Positions 25,001-40,000 of a stretch of 64,000 bases of DNA are shown here, in pieces (within the stretch, counting starts at the first letter, position 1; each line of letters begins with the position of its first letter). The stretch lies in assembly GCA_947579665.1 (NCBI GenBank), contig OX388349.1:74528841-74592840 (forward strand), given 5' to 3'. Source of the stretch: Sympetrum striolatum (Eukaryota > Arthropoda > Insecta > Odonata > Libellulidae). The notes below the pieces were generated by a model, which made no database searches, was not told the DNA's origin, and saw only the letters and a program-made list of their open reading frames with translations. A program made the position numbers and the translations under genes.

Positions 25001-28000
25001 AGAAATACGTAACCTTTGGTGTTGAAGATCCATTGTAATTTGGTATACTAATTTCGGGTAAAATGCTTTGCCCTTGGAAACGGGAAATACGGTATGTTAT
25101 GGCCCCTTTGAGGTATGCAATTGTAAATACACCTCTGAATAACAAACCTCCGATTAATGAATAGTAAAAAATTCGGTTCCGTCGCTTTTGTTAAATAGAG
25201 GTTCTGGTGTATATTACACAACGCCAGGCTTGAAAATATTATTTTTGATTTGATATAAAAACCACCATGACACAAGTTAAATAGCATGATGACCATTTAC
25301 TCACCAAGGTAATAGTAAAAGTTATGCAACGTTAAAAAGGGAGAGATAAATTTATAGATACATATAACTTATGAACTTCCATAGTTTATGAACATGTAAG
25401 GAATGAAGTATAGTCATATCACATTGAAAATGCTATCACTAACATAATGCAGTTTGTTCCCTGAAAAGTACCCAAATAGAGTGCATTTAATACAACCCTG
25501 ATCAATAACTTCAACCAGTACATACCTGAAGAGGAAAAGAAGTTTTGTTCCCATAAAACAGTCCCAGTCTTCCTAAGTTCTGCCGAAACTCAGATTTAAC
25601 ACCAATTTGAATGAGATCATTTTCAAAAAGTACACCATTGTTTTTACAAATAAACCTGCAAAGAGAAAAATCATATAAACGCAATGAATATTACGTAATC
25701 TCATAGAATATTCATTTCTTAAGATATTTATGAATTAATTCCAAATATTCGACTTATAAAATAAAGGTAAGAAAAAAATATTAATTCTTTTTTTAAGCAT
25801 AAAATTGAAATGTGAAACTATATCACCAGCTCTAACACAGATCAAAAAGAATTGTGAAAATATGTACCCCACATTTTTTAAATATATGGTTTAAATTATA
25901 TGAATTCATAAGAAACTATACTTCCAGACTGAGATTCTTCTAAAGAAAATAAGAACAGATGATTTGAAATGTGCATTTTAAAAGAGGAATGAATCAAATG
26001 TTGAATTAATCACTTTTTATCTATAAAAATTCCAAATCCTGAAATACATGGATTCTGGTGATGTAACTACTGATATAAAATTAATAAGGCAATGATCTTT
26101 CATGGATGTACAAACTTTTTGGGATTGTATGAACCCTGTGCATCGTAATTGCTGTTTGCATTCTGTTGTTGATTAACTGCTGGAGTTGGAGAAGCGGTTC
26201 CAGTTGCATTTGTTGTCGAAGAGTTGTAAATGTCACCAAGGACATCCACAAGCACACCCATGTGGCCAGGGGCTGATGTGGTGGCAGCTGATGGATGAGA
26301 AGCAGGTGGTGTTGAGAGACCGAGTAAATCCGCAGAAGCACTGCCACCAGTTGAAGCTCCTGACGTTGCATTGTGAACCTTTAAAAAAATGTTTATCTTA
26401 GGAGATTCCTCAGGAAAGAGAATATTACCGTTATTCTTTGGAAAAATGTATGCATATTTTACATAGCAGAAATCTGATTATAAGTGTAAGTTAAATAATG
26501 GGCAAAAAACATGAAAGGGGTTTAAAAATAAATTTGTACAAGAAGCTGTACTTTAAGAAAACTCAGGGAATAAATGGAGGTAAAAAATATCATGTGACTG
26601 AAAGTAAAGACCAGGTCTTCCCCTTCCTGAGCCAATATTTATTCCTTGGCATTTTTGTGTATCTTAACTGAGTTCCCAGCCCTTTAAAGATCACTCTAAA
26701 AATCGCAAACACTATGATCTGTAGAAATGATTCAGAATAGGTAGCTTTAGGATCCAACTTAACACATTTGCAGCAAAACTTAAATCAGAAATCCCTGAAA
26801 ACACTGACTGGAAGATAAAACTGTACTGAGCGACCGTAGTTACTTAAAAAACAGGAAGCTGTTGGAGGCAGAGCAATCAATACTGTACAGAGAGAAACAG
26901 CTGATAATTGGTAGCAGCTTCATTGTAACCTGGGTTGCCAGGAAATATGATCATGTTCTCCAGGCTGCAGATTCACTTGGAATACATTTCTTAAGGGTCC
27001 AAAACCCCAGGCTCTTCTCCTCTCCTTTTAGCCAGGGCATGCAGATTTACCACTGGAACTAATAATGTCGTAAAAAGGAGCAAAAGCTTCAAGGGTAGCC
27101 TCTCAAATACTACCATTGATTTGGGCATCTTAGAATGAAAGACCTTTTTCATTGATGCTGAGATGCAATTTTTTTGAGTTATGAATCATTGAACTTATTG
27201 TAAGTTGATGCTTGTAGTGGATTTATTTTAGCGTGACAAATCATAAATTGTAAGAGAAAAATATGTTTAGAATTAATTGTATGAGAGAGAAGTGGAAGCT
27301 AAACTAATTGAATGCGTAAACATGGAAAGTGAAACCACAATCTAAAGTATGGCTTCCAAATTCCTGATGGTTTTAATTCTTCAAGTATCGGGAATGGGAA
27401 ATACTATTTACAGAAACTGCTCGAGAATTCCGTGATTCTTATTACCTGCAATAAATGCCTCCTAGGTAGATATTAAATAAGAAAAAAACATGGAAGTAGG
27501 GCTACCGGAGTTTGTCTTATTCAAATAAATGAAAGATAAGAAAATTAAATCTTATCCTTAGTTACGTTATAGCTAACGACCAGATATTAGTCAGTTAGGT
27601 CATTCGTAAATATAAAATGTGGAAAATACAATGTATTTTTACGGTGTTTCACCATCTTAGGCTGAATCATGTTGATTACATTCCTTACTTCTAAAGTGTA
27701 TTTGGGTATAATTCACAAAAGTTCTCAGGATTTTATAGAAAACCTAAAGTTTTAATTATAAAAGCAAAGCTCAAGGAGGATAATGATGAATGATCAAGGT
27801 GGCGTGGTTAGTGGTTGGCGTGCAAGGGAGTTAACGCTCCAACCTCACAGTCCCAGGTTCGAATCCCGGCTAATTGGATTTCTCCAGTTAGAAAAATACA
27901 CAGACAACCATTCCCTATGTATTATTATAGCACAACTTTGTGGGTTCAATCTGTTTGTGTTAAAGCAATAAATAAATAATTAAATAAATAAGGAAAGGGT

Positions 28001-31000
28001 TAAGGTGACTTTGCACATAAGGGCGTGCACCCAGAAAAATTCCCAAGGAAAAACAGACTTGAAGTAGATTTTTTAGTCCGTTTAGTAGTTAATAGTAGTA
28101 GTAGTTTTTCAAGTCCGTTTTTCCTTGGGAATTAAATAAATGAAAAACAGCTAAAAGTGAAAATATGTCATCACTTTGCCAAATTTTAGGCTTACTGCTA
28201 AATTTCAGGCTTACGGAAATGCCTTATAGAAATTCAACATCTGAATTATAAATGCTCTCATTAATTGCACTTTGCACCTTTAATGCACTTTAACCTAATA
28301 GTTTTTACCAATTCCTTAACAATGAGGAAAAATTAAGCTACTGATATTCAGCCTACATTTCCTTCAAAAATAATTTATCTATTTTAAGAAAACAGTAATT
28401 TTTAACTCTCATCTATCTGATTAATCTAACAATCAGAGCCTTTTCAAGATATGCAATAAACAGCAAGTCAAAAGTAATATTACATACAAGTAACTACATC
28501 TGTCGGTAGTAGACAAGTGTGACTTGTGATCCCATTACATAGGAACCCTAAAAAACATGTGGGGGTGCTTCGGGCGTTCCATTTATCGGCATGGGGCAAC
28601 TAGTTACCCCATTCCGATAAAGGAAATTTTATGATGAGTGATTTTTTCCACTTTTTCCAACAGTAATTTTGCAAAATAAATATACTTTTTGCAAGATCGG
28701 CAGATACTGTTATTTTTTATGGTAGTGGTATATCTTGTGTGTACACCCCTAAAATATTAGCCCTAAATATTGAAAAATAGCAGAATAATGAATTTTTTTC
28801 TGAATAAAGCCGTTTTTTTGGAGTTCTCACATATATGACCAATTCCTAGAGCGCCATCTATAAGTTGACCGATGAAAATCATTAGGATTGCTAAAGAACC
28901 GTTCAACAAACATGAAGCACCCGGTTAGAAGTCCTAAAATGGCCGTATGTTTTGTACAACTAGGTTTTTTCTGGGTGGAGTAATGAGTTAACCTGTGTGG
29001 CTGAAAGGTGGCCAGGCTGAGATGTAGCCACCAAGGGTTAAAATTTCCCCTATGGGGAATTTTGCAAACTTTCAGATTGTGGTTCTATATACCATTTTGG
29101 TAAATTAAAGCTTCATCTCCTCCTTTCTATGGATAATTCTGAACTTGCAATATGTGCAGAAATTTTGAGTCTTAAGGTAACTTGACCCTGAAAACGATAC
29201 AGCCTAGTTGATATTATTTCATTTCATACTGAAAAAACAAATAAATCCTTACATAACTAAGCCTTTGGTATTCCTTTTGGTTTACATGTCCCTTGTTATC
29301 AATGAAGGTAAAGATAAAAGTTTTGTAAATTCCACACAAGTTAATTTAAAAAATACAAAAACGACTGGTTTCAGTTAAATTGCTATCTTCAGGCAAAGAA
29401 ATGCTATGTGCATTCCGATGGGTAATTATAAACTAGCAATCAGTGCAGAAACTTTGCATCTCCAAATCACTTTAAAAGAAAGTCTTTCTCTCTAATTCCC
29501 ATTTGTACATAGTGTCCATTAGGAATATGAGCCATTTCCAAAAATTAGGAATAGCCTTCCCCCAACTGCAAAACCCACAAACTCATGCTAGCCAAATGGA
29601 ATCTATTTTCAATGAGTGTCTCAACTTTGAAGCTTTCCATTCGCATTTACAACATTATCAGACTATCAAAGGCAAAGAAATAGGGGCTGGAAGGAGAAGA
29701 GAAGGCAGGGGTCTGGGATGCACATCCTACAGGGTTGCCAAATCACTAGGATAGAATCTTAAAGAGGCTGCAAATGGGCAAGCATTGAATATCTTAATGA
29801 GAGAACAATACCTGTGGAGAGCCTCTGCCATCCTGAGCAACTGCAGCTTGATGGTTGGCTGCTGAAATAGGTGCTGGGGGTCCTTTGCCCTCTTTTGCAT
29901 CCCCAGCAGCCTCAGGAACTCTTCCTGGTTTCTTTCTCTTCAGCACGGCCAGAATGGAGGATTCCCTCTCTGGGAATGCAGGCATCTCCTCCAAAACTGT
30001 TGCCTACAAAATAGGAAGCAATCATTTGATTTGAACATTTTCCATTTTTCTTTTGAATAATATTTAAAGTTTTAGTGTAATAGTTGGCGTATACTTAGAA
30101 CAAATATCCCAAAAAGTGGAGACAAAATTGAAACATTAGCAAGAAAATGTAACAAAAATACTTTAAAAGGATGTTTGGATAAGAGTGGTCATTTGCAAAG
30201 AATTATTTTTAAGTTAAAGATCAGATAATGTAAGGGCAAAAATATTACAAAATTTCTAGAAATAAAACTCTTAAAAAAATGTAATATTTTTATACTATTA
30301 CTTCATTAATCTGTTCTAAAGAATACCATCAAAATCAATAATATAACAATAAGACCAATTATTACTTCATTTTAGAGGAAATCTAAAATCACGAAAGCTG
30401 ATCTAGTAATTCATGATAATCAAATTACCAGGACATCGGTGGAAGCAATTATGCTAAGCTGCAGATACTCAGAGGCTCTCTGTTGCAATTCGGCATCAGC
30501 ACTCCGTAAATTGCTATGCTGTCTGAATACTTCTTGAACTTGCTGCTTTATTTCAGGGAAAAGGTTAACAAATTTGATGTAGGTAGACAATAGTAGGGCT
30601 CTAGTCATTGGTGAACAGAGATGATACTGAAAGAAAGCATCGATATCAATGATTAGAGAATAAAATTAAAAGATTTTCCAACACTTGCTAATAGTAATCA
30701 CCAAAGCAGATTAACACGGATTTTTATTATTGGCATAATACATCCAAAAAGTTTGTTATTGTAAAAAATAAAGGGAACTTGGAATTGCTTTTGAATAGAG
30801 AAACTTGATATCAAGACAATCTCTTGGCATATGTTTGCTGAGTTATATGATTCATATAACTGCAGAAATAAAATTAGATTATAATAATAATAATAAATCG
30901 TCTTTATTTGGCCGAGATTGAGACTTAAAAGTCTCTTCTTCCATCTAACCCATATTAGATTATAGCTGAAGTGCCAGTTGATTCCTAATGGAGAATATCG

Positions 31001-34000
31001 AAGTAGATTAAATAGATGTATAGATATGTTTCCTTTGTACAGAAAAGAATCAAACATCTTCATCATGCAATAGAACAGGTCATTGAAAATGAAAATCTTT
31101 GGTGGAAATCCCAATATCTTATCAACGTGCTCATAATTTTTAAATTAGAACGATATTTGCATTTAAACTGGATTTGCAGGAGTACATAGGCTGCAAGATA
31201 TCAAGCTGAACTGCCCACTGATAGCGTGGAAATTATTTTAATTATAGCAGAAACACCAGAAGTAGATTAATCAACTGGTGGCAAAAGGTTGTACAGTCCT
31301 GGCCAAAATTAACGCAGCACCGGCCGTAAGGATCGCTAGGGAGGTGCTGCGTTAATTTTGGCCAGGAGTGTACATTTAATATTATGTTAGTCAAGTAAAA
31401 AAAAGGCCCTATTCTAATTATACGATGTGAGTTGGGGGGTAAACACAATATCTGTCAGGCATTTGTCCAAAGAGGGAAGGAAACCCCTCAGAAAACCTCC
31501 CTCAGACAGAAGTCAAGACGTACAAATAAATCAACTTTTATACAAATCTAATATTATCCCATATAAACAATATATGTAAAAGCAAAAATCACATGCTTCA
31601 TGTCACTGCACCTCATATTTTTCCTCATTAATTAACCATTTCCTGCTTCCTCATATTCATTTAGTCTGTCATTAAATAAAGGAAAAAGATAAAAATTAAA
31701 AACATACAAAAATGAAAACGTAGAGATGAATATAAAGAGTGACTCACTTTGGAATGCAAAAGCTGGAACTGAACAAGAGGTGATGAGCGCTGATCACCAG
31801 CAATCAAGTTCCCAAACTCTCCCAGAACATACCCTCCGACTTTCACCATGTTCTCGTGGCAGGCAGGAGCTTGGAGAGCCTGAAAGGACATGTTATTGAA
31901 TTTTATACAGAGCTGATATGTAAAGGGTGTTTCTCATTAATTGATATTCCAACAAAAACATTAAAGAACAAATTATGAAAATTAAGTGAACCTTAGTTCA
32001 GGAAAGCATGCAATTTGACCCAAGGTTGGACAAGAAGTGAGAAAATCATGGTAATAACTCAACAGTTCACAGTTATATATTATATCATTTTGATATTTTG
32101 TTATAACTCAAATTTTTACTAGAGAAACCTGCTTCTAAATATTATTTAATGTTTCATAGGTACTCATCAAACAAGCAAGCAATTTTTATCATTTAAGATA
32201 TCACCATACAATACACCAATAAATAATATGCAATGACATAATTACCTCGAATACAGTCTTGGCTGCATATCCCTGAACATCATCACGGTTGATAACTATT
32301 TGGATGACACGATACCATACTTCTTCTGAGACATAGTCACCGGCAATTCTGATGAGATTCAAGATAACATCAACATACCACGTATAGTCAGTGGCATATT
32401 TTTCGGCGAGAATAGCAACTTTAAGCACCTGAAATTCAGGGTGTTGTAAAATTAGTTTCATATCATATAAAACAGACCCAACCAACTAATTGAGTGCCAA
32501 AAATGCAAATGAATTTTTTTAATGATAGGTAATATAATTATATAATGATAATTAGATAGGTAATAACTCTGGACATTTCCCCTTAAATTTCTCATTTTAA
32601 GATCGATCTACACAAATATACACAGTATGGGACCATTTATCAAGAAAATCCACATGTGGAATTAATAAACCAAGCAGCAAAGAAGGGGACTTAATTAAAA
32701 TTGTTTATAGTTCTGTTACGAATAAACATCATAAGGGTTGGACAGAAAGGGTAGATACGTCCATCAATCAAGACCAAATGGTAATTTCCTCTATATTTTC
32801 ATTATTCAAGAGAATATGTGATGTTGTGACTCTAACATTTAAATACTAATAGAATTAACAGACACTTCAGAGAAAGATTATGCTTTTCCTTTGCGTAAAT
32901 ACATTTTTAAAGCAAATTTGAGGCAAACTAAATCAGGTTAATGTTAAATTTGGGCACTTTTGGATTTTGGCACAAGTTGTTCCACTGATTATATGAAAAT
33001 ATCACTTGCCATCTCCTCCCTTATGGAATAATCAGCAGTTTCTAAGTAGTTGAGCATTTCTTGTACAATTTCCTCTGCATTGCTCTTGTCACACATGGCA
33101 TATAACAAATCCACCGCTTGCTGGCGGACAGACACATCTTTTTCCATCTGCAATAAAGAATGAAATGCATTAATTTCAATTTTTTGCAACTCAAACACAT
33201 CAATTAGCTATGCAAGGAAAGAAAATTGGAGAACTGCTTTCAATGAGATTCAATAATCTCAAAGGTCAGTAATCCGCGCCTTACTGTTGTTCCAAAAACT
33301 GGTGGCAACGAGGAGCATACCACTGACAAAGACAGCTATTGGAGATTTTTAAACCTCTAAATCAGTTGGGTAATGAATCTCACCTTCATGGAAAGGATGA
33401 CTACTTCCTGATGCTTCTTGACAGCTTCATGAGAGAATTCTGACGTTGCTAACAGACACATAGATTCAAGGGCTAGGTAACGGAGATTTGTTTCTCTATT
33501 AGACAGAAACTGGCCCAACTGGTTACACGCTCTCACTAAAAGGTTTGGTTCACTGTAAACATACCAAATATATTTATATATTAGATATTCATGAGGGTTA
33601 AATAATAACTACTAAAGCTCACAAAATAAATTCACATAATATCTAAATAAATTCATTTTTAATAATCAGGTCAACTTCTAGACAACAAACATGGTATCTC
33701 CTCTTTTTTCGCTTGCATTGTCTTCAATGTTTCAGTAGCTACAGGGAGACTTGCGACAAAAATTTACGCATACAAATTTTTATTTTCATGCAGTCCGTTT
33801 TCCGGTGAGCGTGATTTTACTTGAACAGAGCCGAGCTGAAGGAGAGCCAGAAGTCTGTATTCTGTTAAGTTTAAGCTATAGAACAAGCTTTTTTCACTTA
33901 AAATTTTGATAATTAAAATAGTTTCATTTGTAATTAAAAATTTTATTGCCACAAAAATGCATTATTTAATTGGCGTTAATTATCTCTCTGTCTCAATAAC

Positions 34001-37000
34001 CGTCGAGATATTAATTTTCAATTTGTTATTAATAAATAAAAGCATCATTGGTAAATATCATACTTCAGTTTACATTTGTCGTAAACCATATTAATGTACT
34101 GTTTTACATCAAAATAAAGATGTCTTACAATGATATAACGAGTTTAAAACTTGGGAATTTGTAAATAGAGGGTTAAACAGTCTTTATGTATATTGAAGCA
34201 GAAGTAAAAGTTGCTGGCAGGTGTACGCCTTGAAGGATATAGAATAAACCTGTGATATAAAAATGATCTCACATAATTACAAATGTGATCTTAATCAAAA
34301 ATTTAATTTAAAGGAATTAAAATAAACCAAAAGTTTTGTAACCAAACATTCCTTGAATGATAAATATTTTTAATTGTAGGAGAGGGAAAAATGACTGAAT
34401 GATGGCATTTCATTCCCAATAGTGTCATCAAGATGCTGAAAAATTAGATTTCTTATGTATCCCTGGAGAAAACCCAGTCACTAATAAATGCTTAAATTGA
34501 ATTTGAGTAAATGTTTATAATTCAGAAAAATTATGTATACTGAAAAAGTTTTTAACCTGTCATTATGGATAATAAGGCTGATTGCCTCAAACAGCACTGC
34601 ATTCTTAGCGTTCGAATGTTGCACCTTCTTGGATTTTGGTGGTTCTTGGGCTTTATTGAGTATTGTTTCTAAGCATTCATTCAGTCTACCACGAACTCCA
34701 GGATCTTCTAAAAGTGAAAACAAGAACATTAATGATACATCTATGGGAGAAAATACCTGAAAAGCTCAGCAAGCAATCAAGAATTCATAAGGCACTAGAA
34801 ACTATAAGGTTTCAACCCTTTAATCATATAATTCAGGTATAATTAACCACTTAATTAGGTGTATTTATCTCAAAAAGTAGGACATTTCATCAAGGAGACA
34901 AGTATTTTTCTACATATTTGGTTTTCCAACATTTACTTTAGTTGAATTAATTTGTAAACAACAAGATAATATTTATCTTTCATTAAAAATTGTGTGCATG
35001 TCATTAGATATGAATAAGTCTACAATATAATCAAAAGATTAAAGGATTGAGAAGAAACAACAAAAGGGACAACTTTCTAAGTTACAAAGATAAAGAATAC
35101 TTTGAATTAAAGCTGCTCCACTATACAGACCAAAAGAGAGAAGTCAAACACCAAATTAAGAGCAGAAAGGAGTTAGGGGTTAAATTATGCCCAAGAATTA
35201 TATCAAATTTTGTTTGTTTTAAGGTTTGGAAAGGGGTGACCATAAATGGATGGCATCGACAAATGCCAGTGTTGGGCTTGAAAGCATCCTTTTTTGGGGA
35301 AGACAGGCAAATGAGGGGGAAAAGAAGGATAGAGTTCCTCATGTTTATTACGTATGTATGTGTTTGCAGGCGAATCAGCCTCTCAGGCTATTATCGCTAT
35401 GAGTAGTAGGACATCACAAGTCAGTACATCCACAAGTCGAACATTACATACAACATATAAGGTTAAAAAGTTAAAATTGGGCTCTGAATAAAATTTGTAA
35501 AAACAAGAAAGGGCTGTATAGTACCCTCTAAAGTTTTGATAAAATAAGGACATAGGCTGTAAAGTTATGTATAATGTTTATTACAGATGACAATAAACCT
35601 ACTAAAATCTGTACCTAACTCGTAATTTAATCCTTCTGTTCTCTAGCGAGGTTAGCTAATATCAGGCGCAACAAACCTGAATGAAAGATTCTCTACCAAT
35701 TTTGTCCATGCAATTGGCTTTTTGGTCATTCTGAACATACCTACTTGAAACTAGTCACAATACCAGAATGGAATAAAATAGGAAATTTTGCCAAAGAGTA
35801 CCAATCCAGAATAGTTTGAAAATTTACCTGAACACTTATTTCAAACAATTAAAAAAAAAAATTAAAGGAAATCGTTTTTTTTTTCAAACAATGTTGTGGA
35901 GTACGAATATTTTAAGGGATCGCAAATTAAAATTTGCAGTAATTTTATATTGAAGTTACCACCATTTTTTGCTTACTGACATAGAACTTGGAGCAACTTC
36001 GCCATAGCCATGAAAGGAACAAAAGGGCTACATAAGGAACATTTTCAGTTACCTATTCTAAAGTGCAGAAAAAAATAAAATTTACAAAGACTTACCGGGA
36101 GGAGTATAATTTTGTAGCAGCCTCAGAAGTTTCACTGATAACCAAGGTGCAGGCACAAAATAATACGTGTAATCCTGAAGATCAGTGTAACTAGCTGTGA
36201 CAATCTGTTACCAGAAAACAAGAGTACAGAATGAGAATTTATAACTTTGAGCAATACCATAAATAATCCCTGATTTAGCCAACCCAAGCAGTTGTTTGAT
36301 AATACAATATTATTAGAAACTAATGCCAAAATGCAAATACATACCAGAAACATTACTTAACTAACGTAATTGCAAGAACTATATTTTCAAGGTATAATTT
36401 GTTTAGCAATAAATATATTCTTTTGTAAATAACTAGAATTTTTCCACCACTGATTGTTTATACAATCTAGTTAAACAGATATGTATGATCAAATAGTAAA
36501 AGAAGTGACATATAAATACCCCTAACTATTGTTTAGGAGACATTCATCATTTGCACACTCGGAAAATCCTCTATTTACAAATAATGTCTAAAATATTACA
36601 ACTAAGAGATCTGAGTATTTTGGGTAGACTTTGGGTATTCGGCAAGGAACAATGAAACAAAAGAATATTGAGAACAAATGCGAGAGAGACATTTAAATGG
36701 GTATTTCATAATAGTTTCATTTCATATCTAATTATTTAGACCAATTAAAAACATAATGAAGGGGCTCCCTCATAGACATGTGAGCAGTACATTTTGCTTC
36801 GTAGAAAGTAGTCCTGGGTTCTATTCTTAGTAGGAGCGAACATGCAAAATGACCTAAACAGTCAAAGCACTTTTAACAATGCAACTACTTAACATGATAA
36901 ACTTTTAGAAAAGGATATAAAATTGATTCATTCCCAAATTTTTGTGAGTAATTGATAAATGAAAGTAAAATTCAAGATAAGAATGTTGGCTTTACATCCA

Positions 37001-40000
37001 TATGGAGCCTTATGTCTTTATATAACTACTATTAAATTTATTTTCATGGATGAGAAGGCAGAGAAAGATAAATCAAGTCTTTCAAGTCTAAAATTAAGTC
37101 TTTTAAGGCACAGCATGGGAGACCAATTAAAGATGAGTAGATTGAAGTGACTTATCTGTAAACGTTGAGATACTTCGAAGTTCCATCAAAAATTAGTCTC
37201 TTAAATCAGTCTTGCTACATCTAATTAACTATAAATATAATAAATAAAATAACAAGAATAACATAGAACAAACTAAACGAAATAGCCTAAGGCCTTAACT
37301 TGTTGGTATTCTATCACTAAAATCGAAGAAGTTCAAGCAACAAAATATTTTTTATTTTTACAGACCACAGAACACAAAAAACGCATGACTTAGGTTTGGA
37401 GGCCTGGCCTCATCAACAAATGGGAAAAACAAGGAACTTAACTTACTATATTTATATAGACCTCCATTAGTCTGAATGACAATATAATGAGTCAATTGGA
37501 GTTCCACAGAAAATTTTAAATTATAATTCACAGATATAGTGCTTAAGAGTCAAATAAAGCAGGATATGAAACATTCAACACTGATCTAAGAGAAAACGAT
37601 TTTTCATGGAACTATAGAGAGATGAGCATCTCCAATTCATCATATACAGCATAAGTCCTTCATAACGAGTATGGCATATAACGAGAGTTGCATTATAGCG
37701 AGTGATTTTTAGGCTGTTGTCTATCTCACTGCAAAAAGGATAGCGAGTTATGTCCATTATAACGAGTGGTCATTTCTGAAGTACCGTTATAACAAGTGCC
37801 ATGTTTCTATGTCTGCCTTGCAGGAGGCATATCTCGAAATCGTCAATTGACGTGAGAGACAAAGTCTGTCCAGCCAACGGTAATCTGAGATACATTATCT
37901 CTTCAAACGACAGAAAAATATTAAATGCAAAAATTATCGTCACCTAATTTATGTATTTTTTTTCCACAAGTTGCCTCACCTTTCCTCGGCAAAGATGCTT
38001 AAAGGAATTTTAATCGAGTTCCCATCATATTTGCATCCATGGGATTTGTTTTCATACGAAGCTCGACACCTAATCATCTGATCTAGGATTGGTGGGAATA
38101 TAGGAGATAAAAGCATTGCTGATTTGGATTCCAGGGATAATCTTTTCCCCTCCCTCTTGACTCAGTCTATGAAGCGTGTGAATGAAAAATATCTCGAGAA
38201 AGCAATTTGATATGAATTAAGATGATGTAATGACATGCCATTATTTTTTGACGATTATCGAGCAATAATTTTCCACATTTTAAATTAGAGGATGCAGTAT
38301 GGTTATGATGCATGAGTCAATAAAATAATGCGTTTACTCTAAAATAACGTGCCATCATAAAAATGGGCATATCGAAGTTCGAACGTTGGACATTGAAAAA
38401 TCATTTGCCCGCGAATGTAATGTACACCTCAAGATATGCCGTCGAGCCATTTTTTGCACCGTATACGTCTGTACTATATAAGCATACGCTAATATATACG
38501 TATATTTATACACTTGTAAACAGTTTATGCTGGTAGTCTACGGCTGTTCTACCATGAAAGTCCTACGCAACTGCAAATTAAAAATCTTTCATTTAAAAAT
38601 TTTAATGTGCTATCCAATAATCTTTCAATTAAAAACAACTGGTCTACAGTTTTCGTATATCCAAATTATACACTCCAAACATTGATACCGGATTGGGGGA
38701 ACATTTGACGAGTTATAAGGAACCAGGCTTAGCCAAGGATGTGGCCGGGACATGTGCTAGGGGACATGCTTACGAGTAATGTTGCACCAAAATGTGCCAT
38801 CGATTCTAATGTGCACCCCTATTTTTTATCTGTAAAAAAGACCAAATAGAGTGTGCATTATTTTCAAGTAAATATGGTATTTTTGTCGCAAACGTACTTT
38901 TTTCACTCATTACGAAGCATTAGGGATTAAAAAACCCTACAGTTCCATTCTAGGATTCAAGAAGAGGGATGTTAAGTATTAGAAATCAGCTATAAAAGCA
39001 CGTTTCTGATTTTTGTCAGTTCTTGTTATAACAGACTTCTACTGAAAGTCATTTTAATCTTCTCAACTTTGATTGGCCCTGCTACCTCTGCCCTAAAGGA
39101 CATTTTCTTGCTCTGCCTCCTCAAACGTGAAGATAAATTTAATAAGCGTATAGAGTAACTTATTGAATGAAATTTGAAAAGATAATATAATATATAAAGA
39201 AGAGTATCCCATAGAACTTAAATTAATAGAATTAAAGAAAATAGAACACACTCGACTTAGACGAGAGACTGCAAGGCTAACACAGCCTTTATATTCCTCA
39301 GGATTCTTCTTGACAAGTGCGTCAATGAGAGAGGTAGCTGCAGTCACCACACCCATGTGCTGGTCATTCAGTAAATGTATGATCCTGGATGTCCATTCTC
39401 CCCCTGGAATCACCTCCTGGCAAGTGCGGAACAAACGCAGCAAGCAAAGCGCAGCACTCTGCTTCACCACATCCATTGTGTCTCTGAAAAATAACGCTTG
39501 CTTACTATCTCTGATCTAATAAAAACAGCTAAGGTCCAAACAAAGTTGTCTTCATAAATGAGTAATGATAGTAATATAATTTTTAGCATTAACATCAAAA
39601 TTGAAACAATAATTCTTTAACAGTATTGGAAACCTGCCAAAGAAGATCATGTTTGTACAATATAAGCTTTATTTAGGTTTAAGAATCATCTTGCTGTATA
39701 ACAATTTTTCAAAGGGTGATGAACTTAAATTATTGTGAGGCTTTCACTTTAACCCTCGAGTACTTGCGTCTAGGTCGAATCGACCCATATGAATTTTAAA
39801 ATTCCATATCTTATTATTAGTGATTTTTTACCCATTCTTTCTCATAGTAGCAGAGTTTGAGAATGTTCTGAACCAGTCATGCATTTTCGCCTGGTCCGAA
39901 ATGGAAGTTTAATTATTTAAACAATTTTTTTTTAGTGGTAGTGCCAGGTAGATGAAAGACCTTTATGTAAAATATTACATTTTTGACCTTGTTTCCACCT

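Noticed and set aside
26186..26401. Open frame antisense to AP-2 alpha exon 14
   Set aside because: It is a shadow of the low-complexity hinge exon on the other strand.
31437..31530. Possible repeat shared with 44290-44395 (GGAGGAAAACTCCCC-like phrases)
   Set aside because: Similarity by eye is partial and borders could not be set. It may be the 3' end of a LINE, but an alignment is needed.
33764..34094. Overlapping short frames in AP-2 alpha intron 7
   Set aside because: They sit on opposite strands, are AT-rich and have no splice or homology support.
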